A stretch of DNA of 64,000 nt from Rhodoferax sp. OV413 (GTDB taxonomy: Bacteria > Pseudomonadota > Gammaproteobacteria > Burkholderiales > Burkholderiaceae_C), in NCBI GenBank assembly GCA_945861785.1, contig CAMAWD010000016.1:30789-94788 (forward strand), given 5' to 3'. A model generated the notes under the pieces. The model saw nothing but the letters and a program-made list of their open reading frames with translations. It searched no databases and had not been told where the DNA came from. Position 1 is the stretch's first letter, and the number at the start of each line of letters is the position of its first letter. The position numbers and the translations under genes are program-made. Of this stretch, positions 44,275-53,634 are shown piece by piece.

Positions 44275-45702
44275 ATGACCGGCGACGACATCTGCCACCT
44301 TTCCGTAGCCCGCCTCGGCGAGTTGTATCGCAAGCGCAAGCTGTCTCCGCTTGAGGTTGTGGACGCGCATCTCACGCGAATTAGCCGGCTAAATCCCACC
44401 TTGAATGCTTATGTGCTGGTTACAGCGGAGACTGCAATTGAGGCGGCGCGTGAAGCGGAACACCGTTTCGCCAGTGGCGCCAGCGACGAGCTGCCACCGC
44501 TGTATGGAATCCCGTTTTCGGTCAAGGACACGTTGCAGACAGCCGGCGTCACCACCACGTTTGGTTCGCCTTTGTTTCGTGATGTCGTGCCGCGCGAAGA
44601 CGCGGCCGTGGTCGCGGCGGTAAAACGTGCGGGCGGCATTTTGCTTGGCAAGACCAATACCCCGGCACTCGGGTGGATGGCGGTAACACAGAACAAGTTG
44701 TTCAAGCCCACGTTGAATCCGTGGAATCCCGCGCTGACTCCCGGCGGTTCCAGCGGTGGAGCAGCCGTGGCTGCATCGGCGGCGCTGGCGCCCGTGAATA
44801 TCGGCACGGACGGCGGTGGTTCATTGCGGGTGCCGGCATCCTTCACCGGCACGGTCGGTTTCAAGCCGACCCACGGGCTGGTGCCCAATTACCCGACCGG
44901 CAACAACTGGAGCCTGCAGCATATCGGCCCGATTGCACGCACCGTCGAGGACGCCGCATTCGCACTTGATGCGATGGTGGTGGCGGACCACCGTGACCCC
45001 TATTCCTGGGCGCCGGCATTGAAAAGCTTATCTTTTGCTGGCGCGATCCGGCGCAGCCCGGCACCGATGAAAATCCTGTTTTGCCCGGACCCCGGCTATG
45101 CCGAATCCATTGATCCGGAAGTCGTCGCGGTATGTCGCAAAGCAATGCCGGCGTTTCGCGAGCTCGGTCATGCAGTGACCGAACACACGCTCGACTGGAC
45201 TTCGCCGATGGAGATCTGGCAAACCCTGTTTGTTGCCGGCGTGGCCAACCGTCTCGGCGACTTGGCCAGGGAAAGCCCGGAACTGATCGAGGATACCCTG
45301 CTTGGTTTCGTGGCGCAGGGGCAGCGGCTGGCGCCGGACGCGTATTACCGGGCCTGGCTGGCGCGGAATGATTGGTGGCAGCAGGTTTGCGCCACCTTCC
45401 AAGACTATGACCTGGTAATTACGCCCACTGTCGCCTGCGCGCCCTTTGCGATCGGCAAAGAGACGGCCGGGACGATCGCCGGAAAGGCGGTTTCATTCTA
45501 TGGCTGGACCCCGTTCAGTGCGCCTTTTAACCTCAGCGGGCAACCGGCGATCTCGCTGCCGGCCGGTTTCAACAGGGACGGCCTGCCAATAGGGCTTCAA
45601 ATCGTCGGCCGCCGTTTTGACGATGAACTGGTGCTCGCGGTCGCGTCCAGCTTTGAGAAGATTCGCCCGTGGCCGACCAGGGCACCGGACCGATTCGTCT
45701 GA
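44275..45702 (+). CDS. Amidase (amidase-signature family), copy 1
   Basis: A 475-residue amidase. The Ser-cisSer-Lys triad is visible as IPFSVKDT (Lys), TPGGSSGGAAVAAS (cis-Ser) and GTDGGGSLRVPAS (nucleophile Ser). GFKPTHGLVPNYP follows. It hydrolyses a carboxylic amide to acid and ammonia; substrate is unknown. Its ATG lies about 20 bp after the right end of the IS630, so its native promoter may have been displaced. It shares only family-level similarity with the amidase that follows. Confidence 0.9.
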   Translation: MTGDDICHLSVARLGELYRKRKLSPLEVVDAHLTRISRLNPTLNAYVLVTAETAIEAAREAEHRFASGASDELPPLYGIPFSVKDTLQTAGVTTTFGSPLFRDVVPREDAAVVAAVKRAGGILLGKTNTPALGWMAVTQNKLFKPTLNPWNPALTPGGSSGGAAVAASAALAPVNIGTDGGGSLRVPASFTGTVGFKPTHGLVPNYPTGNNWSLQHIGPIARTVEDAAFALDAMVVADHRDPYSWAPALKSLSFAGAIRRSPAPMKILFCPDPGYAESIDPEVVAVCRKAMPAFRELGHAVTEHTLDWTSPMEIWQTLFVAGVANRLGDLARESPELIEDTLLGFVAQGQRLAPDAYYRAWLARNDWWQQVCATFQDYDLVITPTVACAPFAIGKETAGTIAGKAVSFYGWTPFSAPFNLSGQPAISLPAGFNRDGLPIGLQIVGRRFDDELVLAVASSFEKIRPWPTRAPDRFV

Positions 45703-45752
45703 TGCGCTGCGCACAGACTGGACTGAATACGAAATCAGATACAGAGGGACAA

Positions 45753-47036
45753 ATGAACGTACCGAACCAATTGTCAGCGAATGAGGCGTTGGAAGTGATA
45801 TCGGGCGGCAAATTGAGCGTGAGCGCGCTGGTGCAATCGTGCCTGGACCGAGTCGAAGAGCGCGAGCCGACCATCCATGCGTGGCAGTATCTGGATAAAA
45901 GCGCGCGCCTGCTGGAAGCGCAGGCTTGCGACAGCAACCCGACGAAGAAAATCCTGCATGGGCTGGTGGTCGGCATAAAAGACAATTACGACACGCATAA
46001 CATGCCGACGCGCTACGGCTCGCCCATTTACGATAAAAACCGGCCAGCGGCGGATGCCGCCGTGGTCGCACAACTACGTGAACACGGGGCCATTATTTTC
46101 GGTAAAACCGTCAGCACGGAATTTGCATCCTCCCCGCCGTCGGTGACGCGCAATCCGCACAACACCGGCCATACCCCGGGTGGATCGTCGAGCGGATCCG
46201 CAGCGGCCGTCGCCGACAACATGGTGCCGATCTCGCTCGGCACGCAGACGCTGGGGTCGGTGATTCGTCCCGCCTCCTATTGCGGCGTGGTCGGTTTCAA
46301 GCCAAGCTACGGGCGGATCAGTTGCGAAGGCATCAAGACCCTGGCGGAGTCGCTCGATACCGTCGGCATCTTTGGCCGCTCGGTAACGGATGTGGAATTG
46401 GTCTACCGGGTGTTGAGCAAGACAGCGCCCGCCGAGCTCGACGGCTACGAGGGACCGGTGGCGCTTGCCTTGTGCCGCGGACCCGATTGGGACAAGGCGG
46501 ACAGCGACGCGCAAAGCGCGCTTGAAAAATTCAGCGAGCAGTTGCGGGCCAAGGGAATAAGAGTCGATGATTTCCGTTTGCCGGATTCATTCAAGGACCT
46601 GGCCGCGGCCACCCGGATCATCCATGACATGGAAATGTGGCGCGCATTCACGGATGAGCGCGTGCGCAATTTCGGGCTGATCAGCCCCGAGCTTCAAATC
46701 CGGTTCGAAAACGCCTCCCGTTTGACAGTCGAAGAATATGAGGACGCAATCGAGAAAGGCATAAAAGGCCGCCAGGAATTGCCGGGCCTGCTGCGCGGCT
46801 ATGACGCGGCGATTACCCTGAGCGCCACAGGTGAAGCTCCCGCCGGCAATACGACCACTGGCAACTGGATCATGAACAGCCCTTGGAGCCTGCTGTATAC
46901 ACCGTGTGTTTCGATCCCGGTGCTGCAAGGCCGGTTGGGATTGCCGATCGGCCTTCAGGTGATTGCACCACGCTTTGACGACGCCAAGGCCCTGTGCGTG
47001 GCATCCTGGCTGCACAGGAATATGAACAAAAGATAG
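45753..47036 (+). CDS. Amidase (amidase-signature family), copy 2
   Basis: A 427-residue amidase. The triad is in VVGIKDNYDTHNMPT (Lys), TPGGSSSGSAAAVAD (cis-Ser) and SLGTQTLGSVIRPASYCG (nucleophile Ser; T-Q-T replaces the commoner D/T-GG). The GTQTxGS form is typical of allophanate/indoleacetamide-type or nylon-type amidases. A purine-rich site (agaggga) precedes the ATG. It follows the first amidase by 50 bp, so the two probably form one unit. Confidence 0.9.
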   Translation: MNVPNQLSANEALEVISGGKLSVSALVQSCLDRVEEREPTIHAWQYLDKSARLLEAQACDSNPTKKILHGLVVGIKDNYDTHNMPTRYGSPIYDKNRPAADAAVVAQLREHGAIIFGKTVSTEFASSPPSVTRNPHNTGHTPGGSSSGSAAAVADNMVPISLGTQTLGSVIRPASYCGVVGFKPSYGRISCEGIKTLAESLDTVGIFGRSVTDVELVYRVLSKTAPAELDGYEGPVALALCRGPDWDKADSDAQSALEKFSEQLRAKGIRVDDFRLPDSFKDLAAATRIIHDMEMWRAFTDERVRNFGLISPELQIRFENASRLTVEEYEDAIEKGIKGRQELPGLLRGYDAAITLSATGEAPAGNTTTGNWIMNSPWSLLYTPCVSIPVLQGRLGLPIGLQVIAPRFDDAKALCVASWLHRNMNKR

Positions 47037-47203
47037 AGCCGCCAGATTGGGGTAATCTTGTTTTCCGGGCAGATTGTCGCGCCTTGAAGCCCGGGTAAAC
47101 CCTCGAATCGTGTTCCGAGCGTGTGGTCTGTAGTTTTCCAGCATTCCCATCGCCCTTCAGGTCGATATAGTGCTGACGAGTCGCCACCGCCGGGGGGAAC
47201 TCT

Positions 47204-47400
47204 GTGCGTCCCATTCACCTGCGATTCGTGGGAGCCACTGAGCTCCCCAGGTCCCTTTCGGACTTAGACGTCGAGCACTCGTTTCGCATCAGCAACGCCG
47301 ATATAACGGCCATTCAAGAGCGGTTTCGTACGGACAGCCGCATGGGCGCTGCGCTCCAACTGGTCTTTCTTCGAGCGACCGGACGACCACTGGTGCGGGA
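47204..47400 (+). mobile_element. Tn3-family transposase N-terminal fragment (DUF4158-like)
   Basis: About 65 codons reading IHLRFVGATELPRSLSDLDV, FRISNADITAIQERFRTDSR and GAALQLVFLRATGRPLVRE. This is the N-terminal DUF4158-like region of Tn3 transposases. The frame ends exactly where the IS91 end repeat begins (47398), so an IS91-type insertion or recombination cut the gene. Confidence 0.65.
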
Positions 47401-47510
47401 GTAGGATTTTCAAACGCCATGGGACGCCCCAAGAAACGACCTGAAAAAGCTCTCGGCCGAGCCCGCAGATTGGGCCCCGCCTCGCGCGCCCTGCCCTTGG
47501 GCGGCGGCGG
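47398..47510 (+). repeat. IS91-family end repeat, copy 2
   Basis: Nearly identical to 19251-19366 over about 105 bp and in the same orientation. It begins GGAGTAGGATTTTCAAACGC. On the minus strand it encodes the C-terminal tail of the IS91 transposase remnant to its right. As direct repeats 28 kb apart, the two copies could mediate deletion or mobilisation of the segment between them. Confidence 0.8.
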
Positions 47511-48140
47511 CGGATCCAACCCCAGGTGAGCAAGGATCTTCTCGATCACCGGCCGCTCCAGGATGGCGGCGATGATCTTGAGCTCCCCGGCGCCGCAGTT
47601 CGGGCAGCGCTGCATGTCGGTATCGAACACCTGCTTGAGCAGCCGTGCCCAACTGATGCGTGCGGGCCCAACTTCAGACGGTCCCGGCCTCGCACTGAAC
47701 GCCGGATGCGGCAACGCCTGGCGCTTGCCCATCCTCGGGCGGCCCCTGCGGCACCACCCGGCTGAACCCGTCGATGTCGGAACACAGAAGCTGCCGCGCC
47801 ATGCCCTCGCGCGCCATCGCGCCGCGCAGCGTCAATACCTTGTGCCCGGCGCGCTTAGCCGTTGGCGATGCGGCAAGTGATGGCTGCCAGCTGCAGTGGC
47901 CGCAGGGTGCGCGGTTCGCCCCCGTCAGCGTTGGGGTCAGCCAGGTAGGTCTGCCCCATCTGATTGCCTGGGACCAGCCCGTCGTCGGAACCTGCTTTGT
48001 GCCCGAAGGAGTCAGTGAGCAAAGTGAGGACCGGAAATTCGCGTTGACGGTCCAGGAGGCCAAAGCTGCCATCCAAATTGCTGGCTTGCGCATTGGACGG
48101 TATCCGCAACAAGCTTCTTGCCGACCCCTGCGCACGGACA
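47511..48140 (-). mobile_element. IS91-family (Y2) transposase remnant
   Basis: Fragments of a rolling-circle transposase. Nearest the repeat is the C-terminal zinc-ribbon region WARLLKQVFDTDMQRCPNCG with KIIAAILERPVIEKILAHLG. Further upstream are KVLTLRGAMAREGMARQLLC and SDIDGFS, then LADPNADGGEPRTLRPLQLA and AITCRIANG in another frame. The catalytic Tyr region was not located and the frames are broken, so the element is inactive by itself. Confidence 0.7.
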
Positions 48141-48245
48141 ACTTGTCAACGGCAGACCGTCACTGCTGGTACAGTGCTGGTGCTGCACGCGCTGCAGCAG
48201 TTCTGCTTCGCTCAGCAGCAAAATCAATCAACCGGATAATGAATC

Positions 48246-49268
48246 ATGGTCGCATGTGTGTTTAGGGGTCTAGGTCTGTCAGCTTTGGCTTTTGCATTTG
48301 TCGTTGGCCTGCCCGCGAGGGCGCAAGAGCTAACGATTTCGGTGTGGGGTGGAGGCTATGGCGAGACCTGGAAAAAGGTCGCAGTCGACCCGTTTGTCGC
48401 GCAGACCGGGATCAAGGTCACCGTGGACATGGGACCCGCTAACCAGAGACTGTCGAAGCTTTTGGCAGCTCGCGGCGGGGTGGACCTCATGTTCATCACT
48501 GATCACCAGATGGCAGTTGCCAAGTCGCGCGGGCTGCTTGAAGCATTTGATCCGGTACAGGTGCCGAACGCGGCCAACCTGATCGATTTCGCACGCGACC
48601 CATTGGGCGACAAGCTATGTCCGGCGATCACCGTACTGGGCATCGGCATGGCCTACAACAAGGACCATTTTCCGACACCTCCCAAGGCCTGGGGCGACCT
48701 GTTGCGAAATGACTTGAAGGCACCGCAGGCATTCATGGACATCGCGTTTTCGGTCGCACCGTCGATGCTTGTCCAGTTGGCCGAACTCAACGGCGGCTCA
48801 ATCGACAACGTGGATCCTGGCATCAAGGCGATGGCCGACCGTAAGGCGCGGGCGCGCTTCTTCAAGCTCTTCGAGGTGCTCGACTGGGTCAACCGCGGCG
48901 AAGTATCGGTGGCGCCAATGCTCAACACGTTCGTCAAACGCGATCCCAATGTGCCTCTGCGATTCGCCTTTCCTGAAAAAGACGCGATCGGGGTTGTCAA
49001 TATGGCGTGCATCATCAAAGGCACCAAGAACAAGATTGCAGCCGAGCGCTTCCTGAACTATTACCTGTCTGACAGCGTGCAGTCCCAGATGGCTGCGACT
49101 TTCGGTGAAATGCCGGTCACCAAAACCGCAAAGATCCCCGAAGGTATCCCCTACGAGGTGTTAAGCCCGGACCGGATTGCGCGCCTGAAGTTCTACGACC
49201 CGGTGAAAATCGCCGTGCAACGCCAGCTCTGGATTGACAAGTTCGAAGAAAAAGTTGTTGCGAAATAG
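48246..49268 (+). CDS. PotD/AfuA-type extracellular solute-binding protein
   Basis: A 340-residue type II binding protein. The signal peptide (hydrophobic LGLSALAFAFVVGLPA, cleavage near ARAQE) leads to the family opening LTISVWGGGYGETWKK. LMFITDHQMAVAKSRGLLEA and IGVVNMACIIKGTKNK are typical of spermidine/putrescine-type proteins. It heads a four-gene ABC importer followed by a deaminase. The ligand may be a purine, pterin or polyamine-like compound. Confidence 0.88.
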   Translation: MVACVFRGLGLSALAFAFVVGLPARAQELTISVWGGGYGETWKKVAVDPFVAQTGIKVTVDMGPANQRLSKLLAARGGVDLMFITDHQMAVAKSRGLLEAFDPVQVPNAANLIDFARDPLGDKLCPAITVLGIGMAYNKDHFPTPPKAWGDLLRNDLKAPQAFMDIAFSVAPSMLVQLAELNGGSIDNVDPGIKAMADRKARARFFKLFEVLDWVNRGEVSVAPMLNTFVKRDPNVPLRFAFPEKDAIGVVNMACIIKGTKNKIAAERFLNYYLSDSVQSQMAATFGEMPVTKTAKIPEGIPYEVLSPDRIARLKFYDPVKIAVQRQLWIDKFEEKVVAK

Positions 49269-49313
49269 CCGGGTGCTTGAGCGCGCGACGCCAGCTGTTG
49301 TGATTCTAGTTAA

Positions 49314-50384
49314 ATGAGTGCAATCGCCCTGTCTGGGGTTGCCAAGCGGTATGGACAGACTTGGGCCGTGCGTGATCTTTCGATGGCGGCGGCGAAGGGA
49401 AGCTTTGTCAGCCTGCTCGGACCAAGCGGCTGTGGAAAAACCACAACGCTGCGGCTGATTGGCGGCTTCGATACCCCGGACCGTGGCGACATCGTGATTG
49501 CTGGCGTACGCGCCAACGACATGCCGCCGTGGCAGCGTGGTCTGGGCATTGTTTTCCAAAGCTATGCGCTGTTTCCGTTCATGACCGTATTCGACAACGT
49601 CGCCTTTGGCTTGAAACGGCAGAAGAAGGTGGCGCAGCTCGACAAGCGCGTCGCTGCTGTGCTTGATCTGGTTGGGTTGGGTGCGCTTGCCCAGCGTTAT
49701 CCGCGCCAACTGTCTGGCGGCCAGCAGCAACGGGTCGCACTGGCCCGCGCGCTGGCCATCGAGCCAGCAGTGCTGCTACTCGATGAGCCGCTGAGCAACC
49801 TGGACGCCAAGCTGCGCATCGAGATGCGCCTGGAGCTAAAGCGCATCCAGCGCGAAACCGGGGTCACGACTATTCTGGTCACCCATGATCAGGAAGAGGC
49901 GCTCTCGCTGTCAGACCACATGGTCATCATGAACGAGGGGGTAGTGGTAGCCAGCGGCACGCCACGCGAACTTTGGCAACAGCCGCGCCATCCATTTGTC
50001 GCTGGTTTTCTGGGCGTTGACAATCTGCTGAGCGCGGTGGTTACCGACGACAGGAGGGTTCGCCCGACTATGAGTGAGTCACTGCTGCAGCTTGCACCGG
50101 ATGCAAATGCGCGGGCAGGTGAGCGATTGATGATCGGGATCCGCGCAGCCGACGTACTGCTGCTGCCTCGTGGTAGTTCGCCGCTTAACCAACCCAATCG
50201 CATCGACGGAGTGGTTCGCGAAGTCAACTACCATGGTGGCGCCAGCCTCTACAGGGTGGCGACAGCACTGGCCGACCAGCCACTTATCGCAACCTGCGTC
50301 GCCGACTTCGAGGTAGGCGCCGAAATCGATGTCTGTCTCGCCCCCATGAGCCTGCTTCGACTCGATGTGGCACCCAACCTATGA
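49314..50384 (+). CDS. ABC transporter ATP-binding protein, PotA type
   Basis: A 356-residue ATPase with Walker A GPSGCGKTT, Q-loop FQSYALFPFMTV, signature LSGGQQQRVALARAL and Walker B VLLLDEPLSNLDAKLR. A C-terminal TOBE domain from about residue 270 (IGIRAADVLLLPRG) is typical of the PotA/FbpC group. It overlaps the permease start by 4 bp. Confidence 0.93.
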   Translation: MSAIALSGVAKRYGQTWAVRDLSMAAAKGSFVSLLGPSGCGKTTTLRLIGGFDTPDRGDIVIAGVRANDMPPWQRGLGIVFQSYALFPFMTVFDNVAFGLKRQKKVAQLDKRVAAVLDLVGLGALAQRYPRQLSGGQQQRVALARALAIEPAVLLLDEPLSNLDAKLRIEMRLELKRIQRETGVTTILVTHDQEEALSLSDHMVIMNEGVVVASGTPRELWQQPRHPFVAGFLGVDNLLSAVVTDDRRVRPTMSESLLQLAPDANARAGERLMIGIRAADVLLLPRGSSPLNQPNRIDGVVREVNYHGGASLYRVATALADQPLIATCVADFEVGAEIDVCLAPMSLLRLDVAPNL

Positions 50385-51217
50385 AACTGCGGCCGGTGTC
50401 GCTCTTGGGCATTCTGGTCGGCATGATCGTGTTTGTGGTCGTGCTGGTACCCAGCATGGTGATCCTGTTCGAAAGCGTGCAGTCTCCCGAGCAGGGGTTC
50501 TCGCTACAGGCCTATGAAACCGTGCTCGGTGCGCGGGTAGCGCAACAGGCGCTAGTGCGTACTTTCGAGATTGCCATCGCGGTCACCTTCCTCAGTATTG
50601 TGGCGGGCTATCCCCTGGCGTTCGCGATCGCGGGCAGCGGGCAGCGCGCGCGCAGCCTTTTGATGGCCTGCGTGATATTTCCGTTTCTGCTGTCGGCGGT
50701 GGTCCGAGCCTTCGGATGGAACATTGTGATTGGTGAAACCGGCCTGGTCAACAAGACGCTAATGGGTCTTGGGCTGATCGCGACACCCCTGCAGATGCTG
50801 CACAGCGAATTGGCGATCATCCTCGGCGAGGCACATCTGCTTATCCCCTACATGGTGCTTTCACTTTTGGCGGTAATCCAGCGCATTGATCCAAACCTGG
50901 AGGCGGCAGCGCAGAGCCTCGGGGCGAACCCGCCGAGCGTTTTCTTCAGGGTGATGGTGCCGATGTCCCTGCCCGGCTTGTCCGCCGGTACGCTGCTGGT
51001 CTTCGCGCTCGCAATGACCGCGTTTGCCACACCATGGCTTTTGGGTGGCACACGCTCGCCCGTGATGACCAGCCTCTTGTACCGCTATGCATTCGTCAGC
51101 TTCGACATGCCGCGCGCACTGGCGGTCGCCGGGATCCTGCTGATCATCGGCATCGCCTTCCTGCTGTTGCACCGGGTTATTTCCCGAGATGGTGGCACCG
51201 GGGAGCAGGTCGCGTGA
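50381..51217 (+). CDS. ABC transporter permease, PotB type
   Basis: A 278-residue inner-membrane permease with six predicted helices and the EAA loop EAAAQSLGANPPSVFFRVMV. The ATG overlaps the ATPase stop (ATGA), and its own stop overlaps the next permease start (GTGA). It pairs with the PotC-type permease to form the membrane channel. Confidence 0.92.
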   Translation: MKLRPVSLLGILVGMIVFVVVLVPSMVILFESVQSPEQGFSLQAYETVLGARVAQQALVRTFEIAIAVTFLSIVAGYPLAFAIAGSGQRARSLLMACVIFPFLLSAVVRAFGWNIVIGETGLVNKTLMGLGLIATPLQMLHSELAIILGEAHLLIPYMVLSLLAVIQRIDPNLEAAAQSLGANPPSVFFRVMVPMSLPGLSAGTLLVFALAMTAFATPWLLGGTRSPVMTSLLYRYAFVSFDMPRALAVAGILLIIGIAFLLLHRVISRDGGTGEQVA

Positions 51218-52035
51218 AGGCCTGGTATGGCGGCATCTTGCTGCATGGCTGGCGGCTTCTCGTTGTCGGCCTGGTTTGCTTCTGGATCGTTTTCTTACTC
51301 GCGCCGATCGTTGTGGCTGTGGCGGTCTCGTTCACGGCGACTGAGTTCCCGGTGTTTCCGCCGCAGGGGTTGTCGCTTCGCTGGTATGCCAACGCGCTCG
51401 CGAGTTCCTGGTTTCGTGAATCCCTCCTCACCAGTGCGCTGGTGGCGCTGGCGTCGACGGTGCTCGCGATTCTGCTTGGCACCGCCGGCGCATACGTGCT
51501 GAGTCGGCGCGGTGTGCCTGGCCGCAAATTCCTCGAATTTGTGCTGATGGGACCGTTGATCATTCCCAGCGTGGCGATCGGATTCGCACTGTTTCATCTG
51601 GTGCTGCAGTTCGGGTTGCAGAAATTTTCGTTTCTAAACCTTGTGATCGCGCATGCTGTTGTAACCCTGCCGTTCACATTGCGCCCGGTTTTGGCCAGCT
51701 TCATTGGGGCCAACCGGATGATTGAGGAGGCTGCGCTCAGTCTCGGTGCCACGCCCTGGGAGGCATTTCTCCACGTGATCCTGCCGGGGATCCTGCCTGG
51801 GGTCGTGGCCGGCGCCATCATAGCCTTCACGTTTTCGTTCAACGACGTCACTGTCGCAGTGTTTCTGGTCGGGCCGACCACCAGAACACTGCCCGTCGAA
51901 CTGATGTCACAGATCGAATACACGCCTGATCCAACGCCGGCGGCAATCTCATCCATCATCATGGCGATCACCCTCGTTTTTTTCTTTGTCGTCGAACGCA
52001 CCGTCGGGCTCGATGTGTTCGCGCGCAGTGAATAA
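51214..52035 (+). CDS. ABC transporter permease, PotC type
   Basis: A 273-residue permease with about six membrane segments and the EAA loop EEAALSLGATPWEAFLHVIL. The GTG at 51214 was chosen over the longer upstream frame because it overlaps the PotB stop and gives the normal N-terminus (KAWYGGILLHGWRL). It completes the importer; the deaminase follows 30 bp after its stop. Confidence 0.92.
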   Translation: MKAWYGGILLHGWRLLVVGLVCFWIVFLLAPIVVAVAVSFTATEFPVFPPQGLSLRWYANALASSWFRESLLTSALVALASTVLAILLGTAGAYVLSRRGVPGRKFLEFVLMGPLIIPSVAIGFALFHLVLQFGLQKFSFLNLVIAHAVVTLPFTLRPVLASFIGANRMIEEAALSLGATPWEAFLHVILPGILPGVVAGAIIAFTFSFNDVTVAVFLVGPTTRTLPVELMSQIEYTPDPTPAAISSIIMAITLVFFFVVERTVGLDVFARSE

Positions 52036-52065
52036 GACTCACCCGCCATCAGCACGGAGCCTTGC

Positions 52066-53130
52066 ATGATATTCACTCAGGTCGATCAACGTACCCGCCA
52101 CTTCATTGCCGGACTGCCCAAGGCCGAATTGCACGTGCATATCGAGGGCACCCTGACACCGACGCGGCGCTGGGAGATAGCCGCGCGCAATGGCATCCGG
52201 TTGCCCTACGCCGACATCACCGCACTGACAGCGTCGATGGATTTCGAGGCTCCGGATGCACCGACCTATCTGCAGAAGTTTCTTGCAGCCTACTATGAAG
52301 GCATCGAGGTACTTCGTACGCCAGAGGATTTTCGCGATCTCACGGTTGATTACCTGGCCAATTGTCGCGACGAGCGAGTTTTGTACGCTGAACTTTCATT
52401 CGATCCGCAAGCCCATACAAGTCGGGGTGTGGCGCTTGCGGCGGTGATGGAGGGACTGGCCGAAGGGCGGCGAATCGGTCGCCAGGAATTGGGCGTGGAG
52501 ACAAACCTGATCCTTTGCATCAATCGTGACCGCCCGGTCGACACCGCGGTAAGCGCATTGACAGAGGCACGCAAATTTCGTGACCAAATTATGGGCATTG
52601 GCCTTGACTCGGACGAACTATACAACCCGCCTGCCAAGTTTCGCGCGGTCTATGACCTGGCGCGCAGCGAAGGTTATCGCCTGACCGCGCATTGCGACGT
52701 CGACCAACCTGCAACCCGTGAAAACATCCGCCAGTGTCTGGATATCCTCAAGGTCGAGCGCATCGATCATGGCATCAACGCAATCGAGGACCCTGCATTG
52801 GTTGACGAGGCGCGCGCGCGTGGCATTACATTCACTACTTGCCCGACCTGGCGTCAGATCGATACCGCGCCACGCCGCGTAGACCGAATTCGAAAAATGT
52901 ATGACCAAGGCCTGAAGGTAACACTCAATACCGACGACCCAGGTCTGTTTGCCAGCGGCACCATGGGGAAGATGCTGCCAGCGGTTATGGTCGCTGGCGG
53001 CTTCACGTTTGCGGAGATGGCGCAGTTGATGATCAACGCCTTCGAAGGGGCGTGGATCGATGATGGGTTACGTCATGCGTTGTTAGGGCGGACACGTGAA
53101 TACATGTTGGACTGGGGAAACGACAAGTGA
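52066..53130 (+). CDS. Adenosine-deaminase-superfamily amidohydrolase with altered active site
   Basis: A 354-residue ADA-like TIM barrel. The metal ligands are present: KAELHVHIEGTLTP (HxH), LTAHCDVDQP (third His) and LNTDDPGLF (Asp pair), plus ERIDHGINAI. In adenosine/adenine deaminases the third region reads HAGE, where the Glu is the catalytic acid. Here it reads HCDV, so the Glu is absent. A different deaminase substrate or an unusual mechanism is likely. It sits in one operon with the PotABCD-type importer. Confidence 0.85.
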   Translation: MIFTQVDQRTRHFIAGLPKAELHVHIEGTLTPTRRWEIAARNGIRLPYADITALTASMDFEAPDAPTYLQKFLAAYYEGIEVLRTPEDFRDLTVDYLANCRDERVLYAELSFDPQAHTSRGVALAAVMEGLAEGRRIGRQELGVETNLILCINRDRPVDTAVSALTEARKFRDQIMGIGLDSDELYNPPAKFRAVYDLARSEGYRLTAHCDVDQPATRENIRQCLDILKVERIDHGINAIEDPALVDEARARGITFTTCPTWRQIDTAPRRVDRIRKMYDQGLKVTLNTDDPGLFASGTMGKMLPAVMVAGGFTFAEMAQLMINAFEGAWIDDGLRHALLGRTREYMLDWGNDK

Positions 53131-53634
53131 CTGCATTGGCCAATTGATTGGCTGATGGGCTGCTATTTATGGCGACGCACAACCGGCTGAAATTGATTCG
53201 CGATAGCGGACACTGGATTGATTTCAAAACCGAACTTCCAAACACCTGACATCCGAGAATGCGAGCATGGTGCCCAAAGTTGACCGTGGTGAAAGTGAGA
53301 ACCGGCTGTTCATGCACAAGGTCAGAAAAGCCAAGGCAGCCTTTCGGGTTGTGAGTTCGTCTTCCTTGACCTGGCCCGCTCCAGTGAGGCGTAGCCGGTC
53401 TATTCGAAATTTCTCACTCATGCATCGGCGGCGCTGATAGGTATATCCAGCCAAATCTAGCTGCACTGGCCCGACCCTCTTCCCTATTCTGGCAACCCAT
53501 TGAGGCGCCAGCTAAATTATGAAATAGTGGCAGGATCCATGTTCGCAAAGCAAGCGGGCACCGAAGTCATCTTGCGGCGGCATGAAATACTTGCGACGAT
53601 CGTGTCCACTTCAACTCCACCCGTGGGTTTGATT
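53131..53634. other. Spacer with no recognised gene
   Basis: A 504-bp gap between convergent genes. A minus-strand frame at 53224-53466 (80 residues, containing MSEKFRIDRLRLTGAGQVKE) is open, but I recognise no family. It may be another degraded fragment. Confidence 0.4.
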
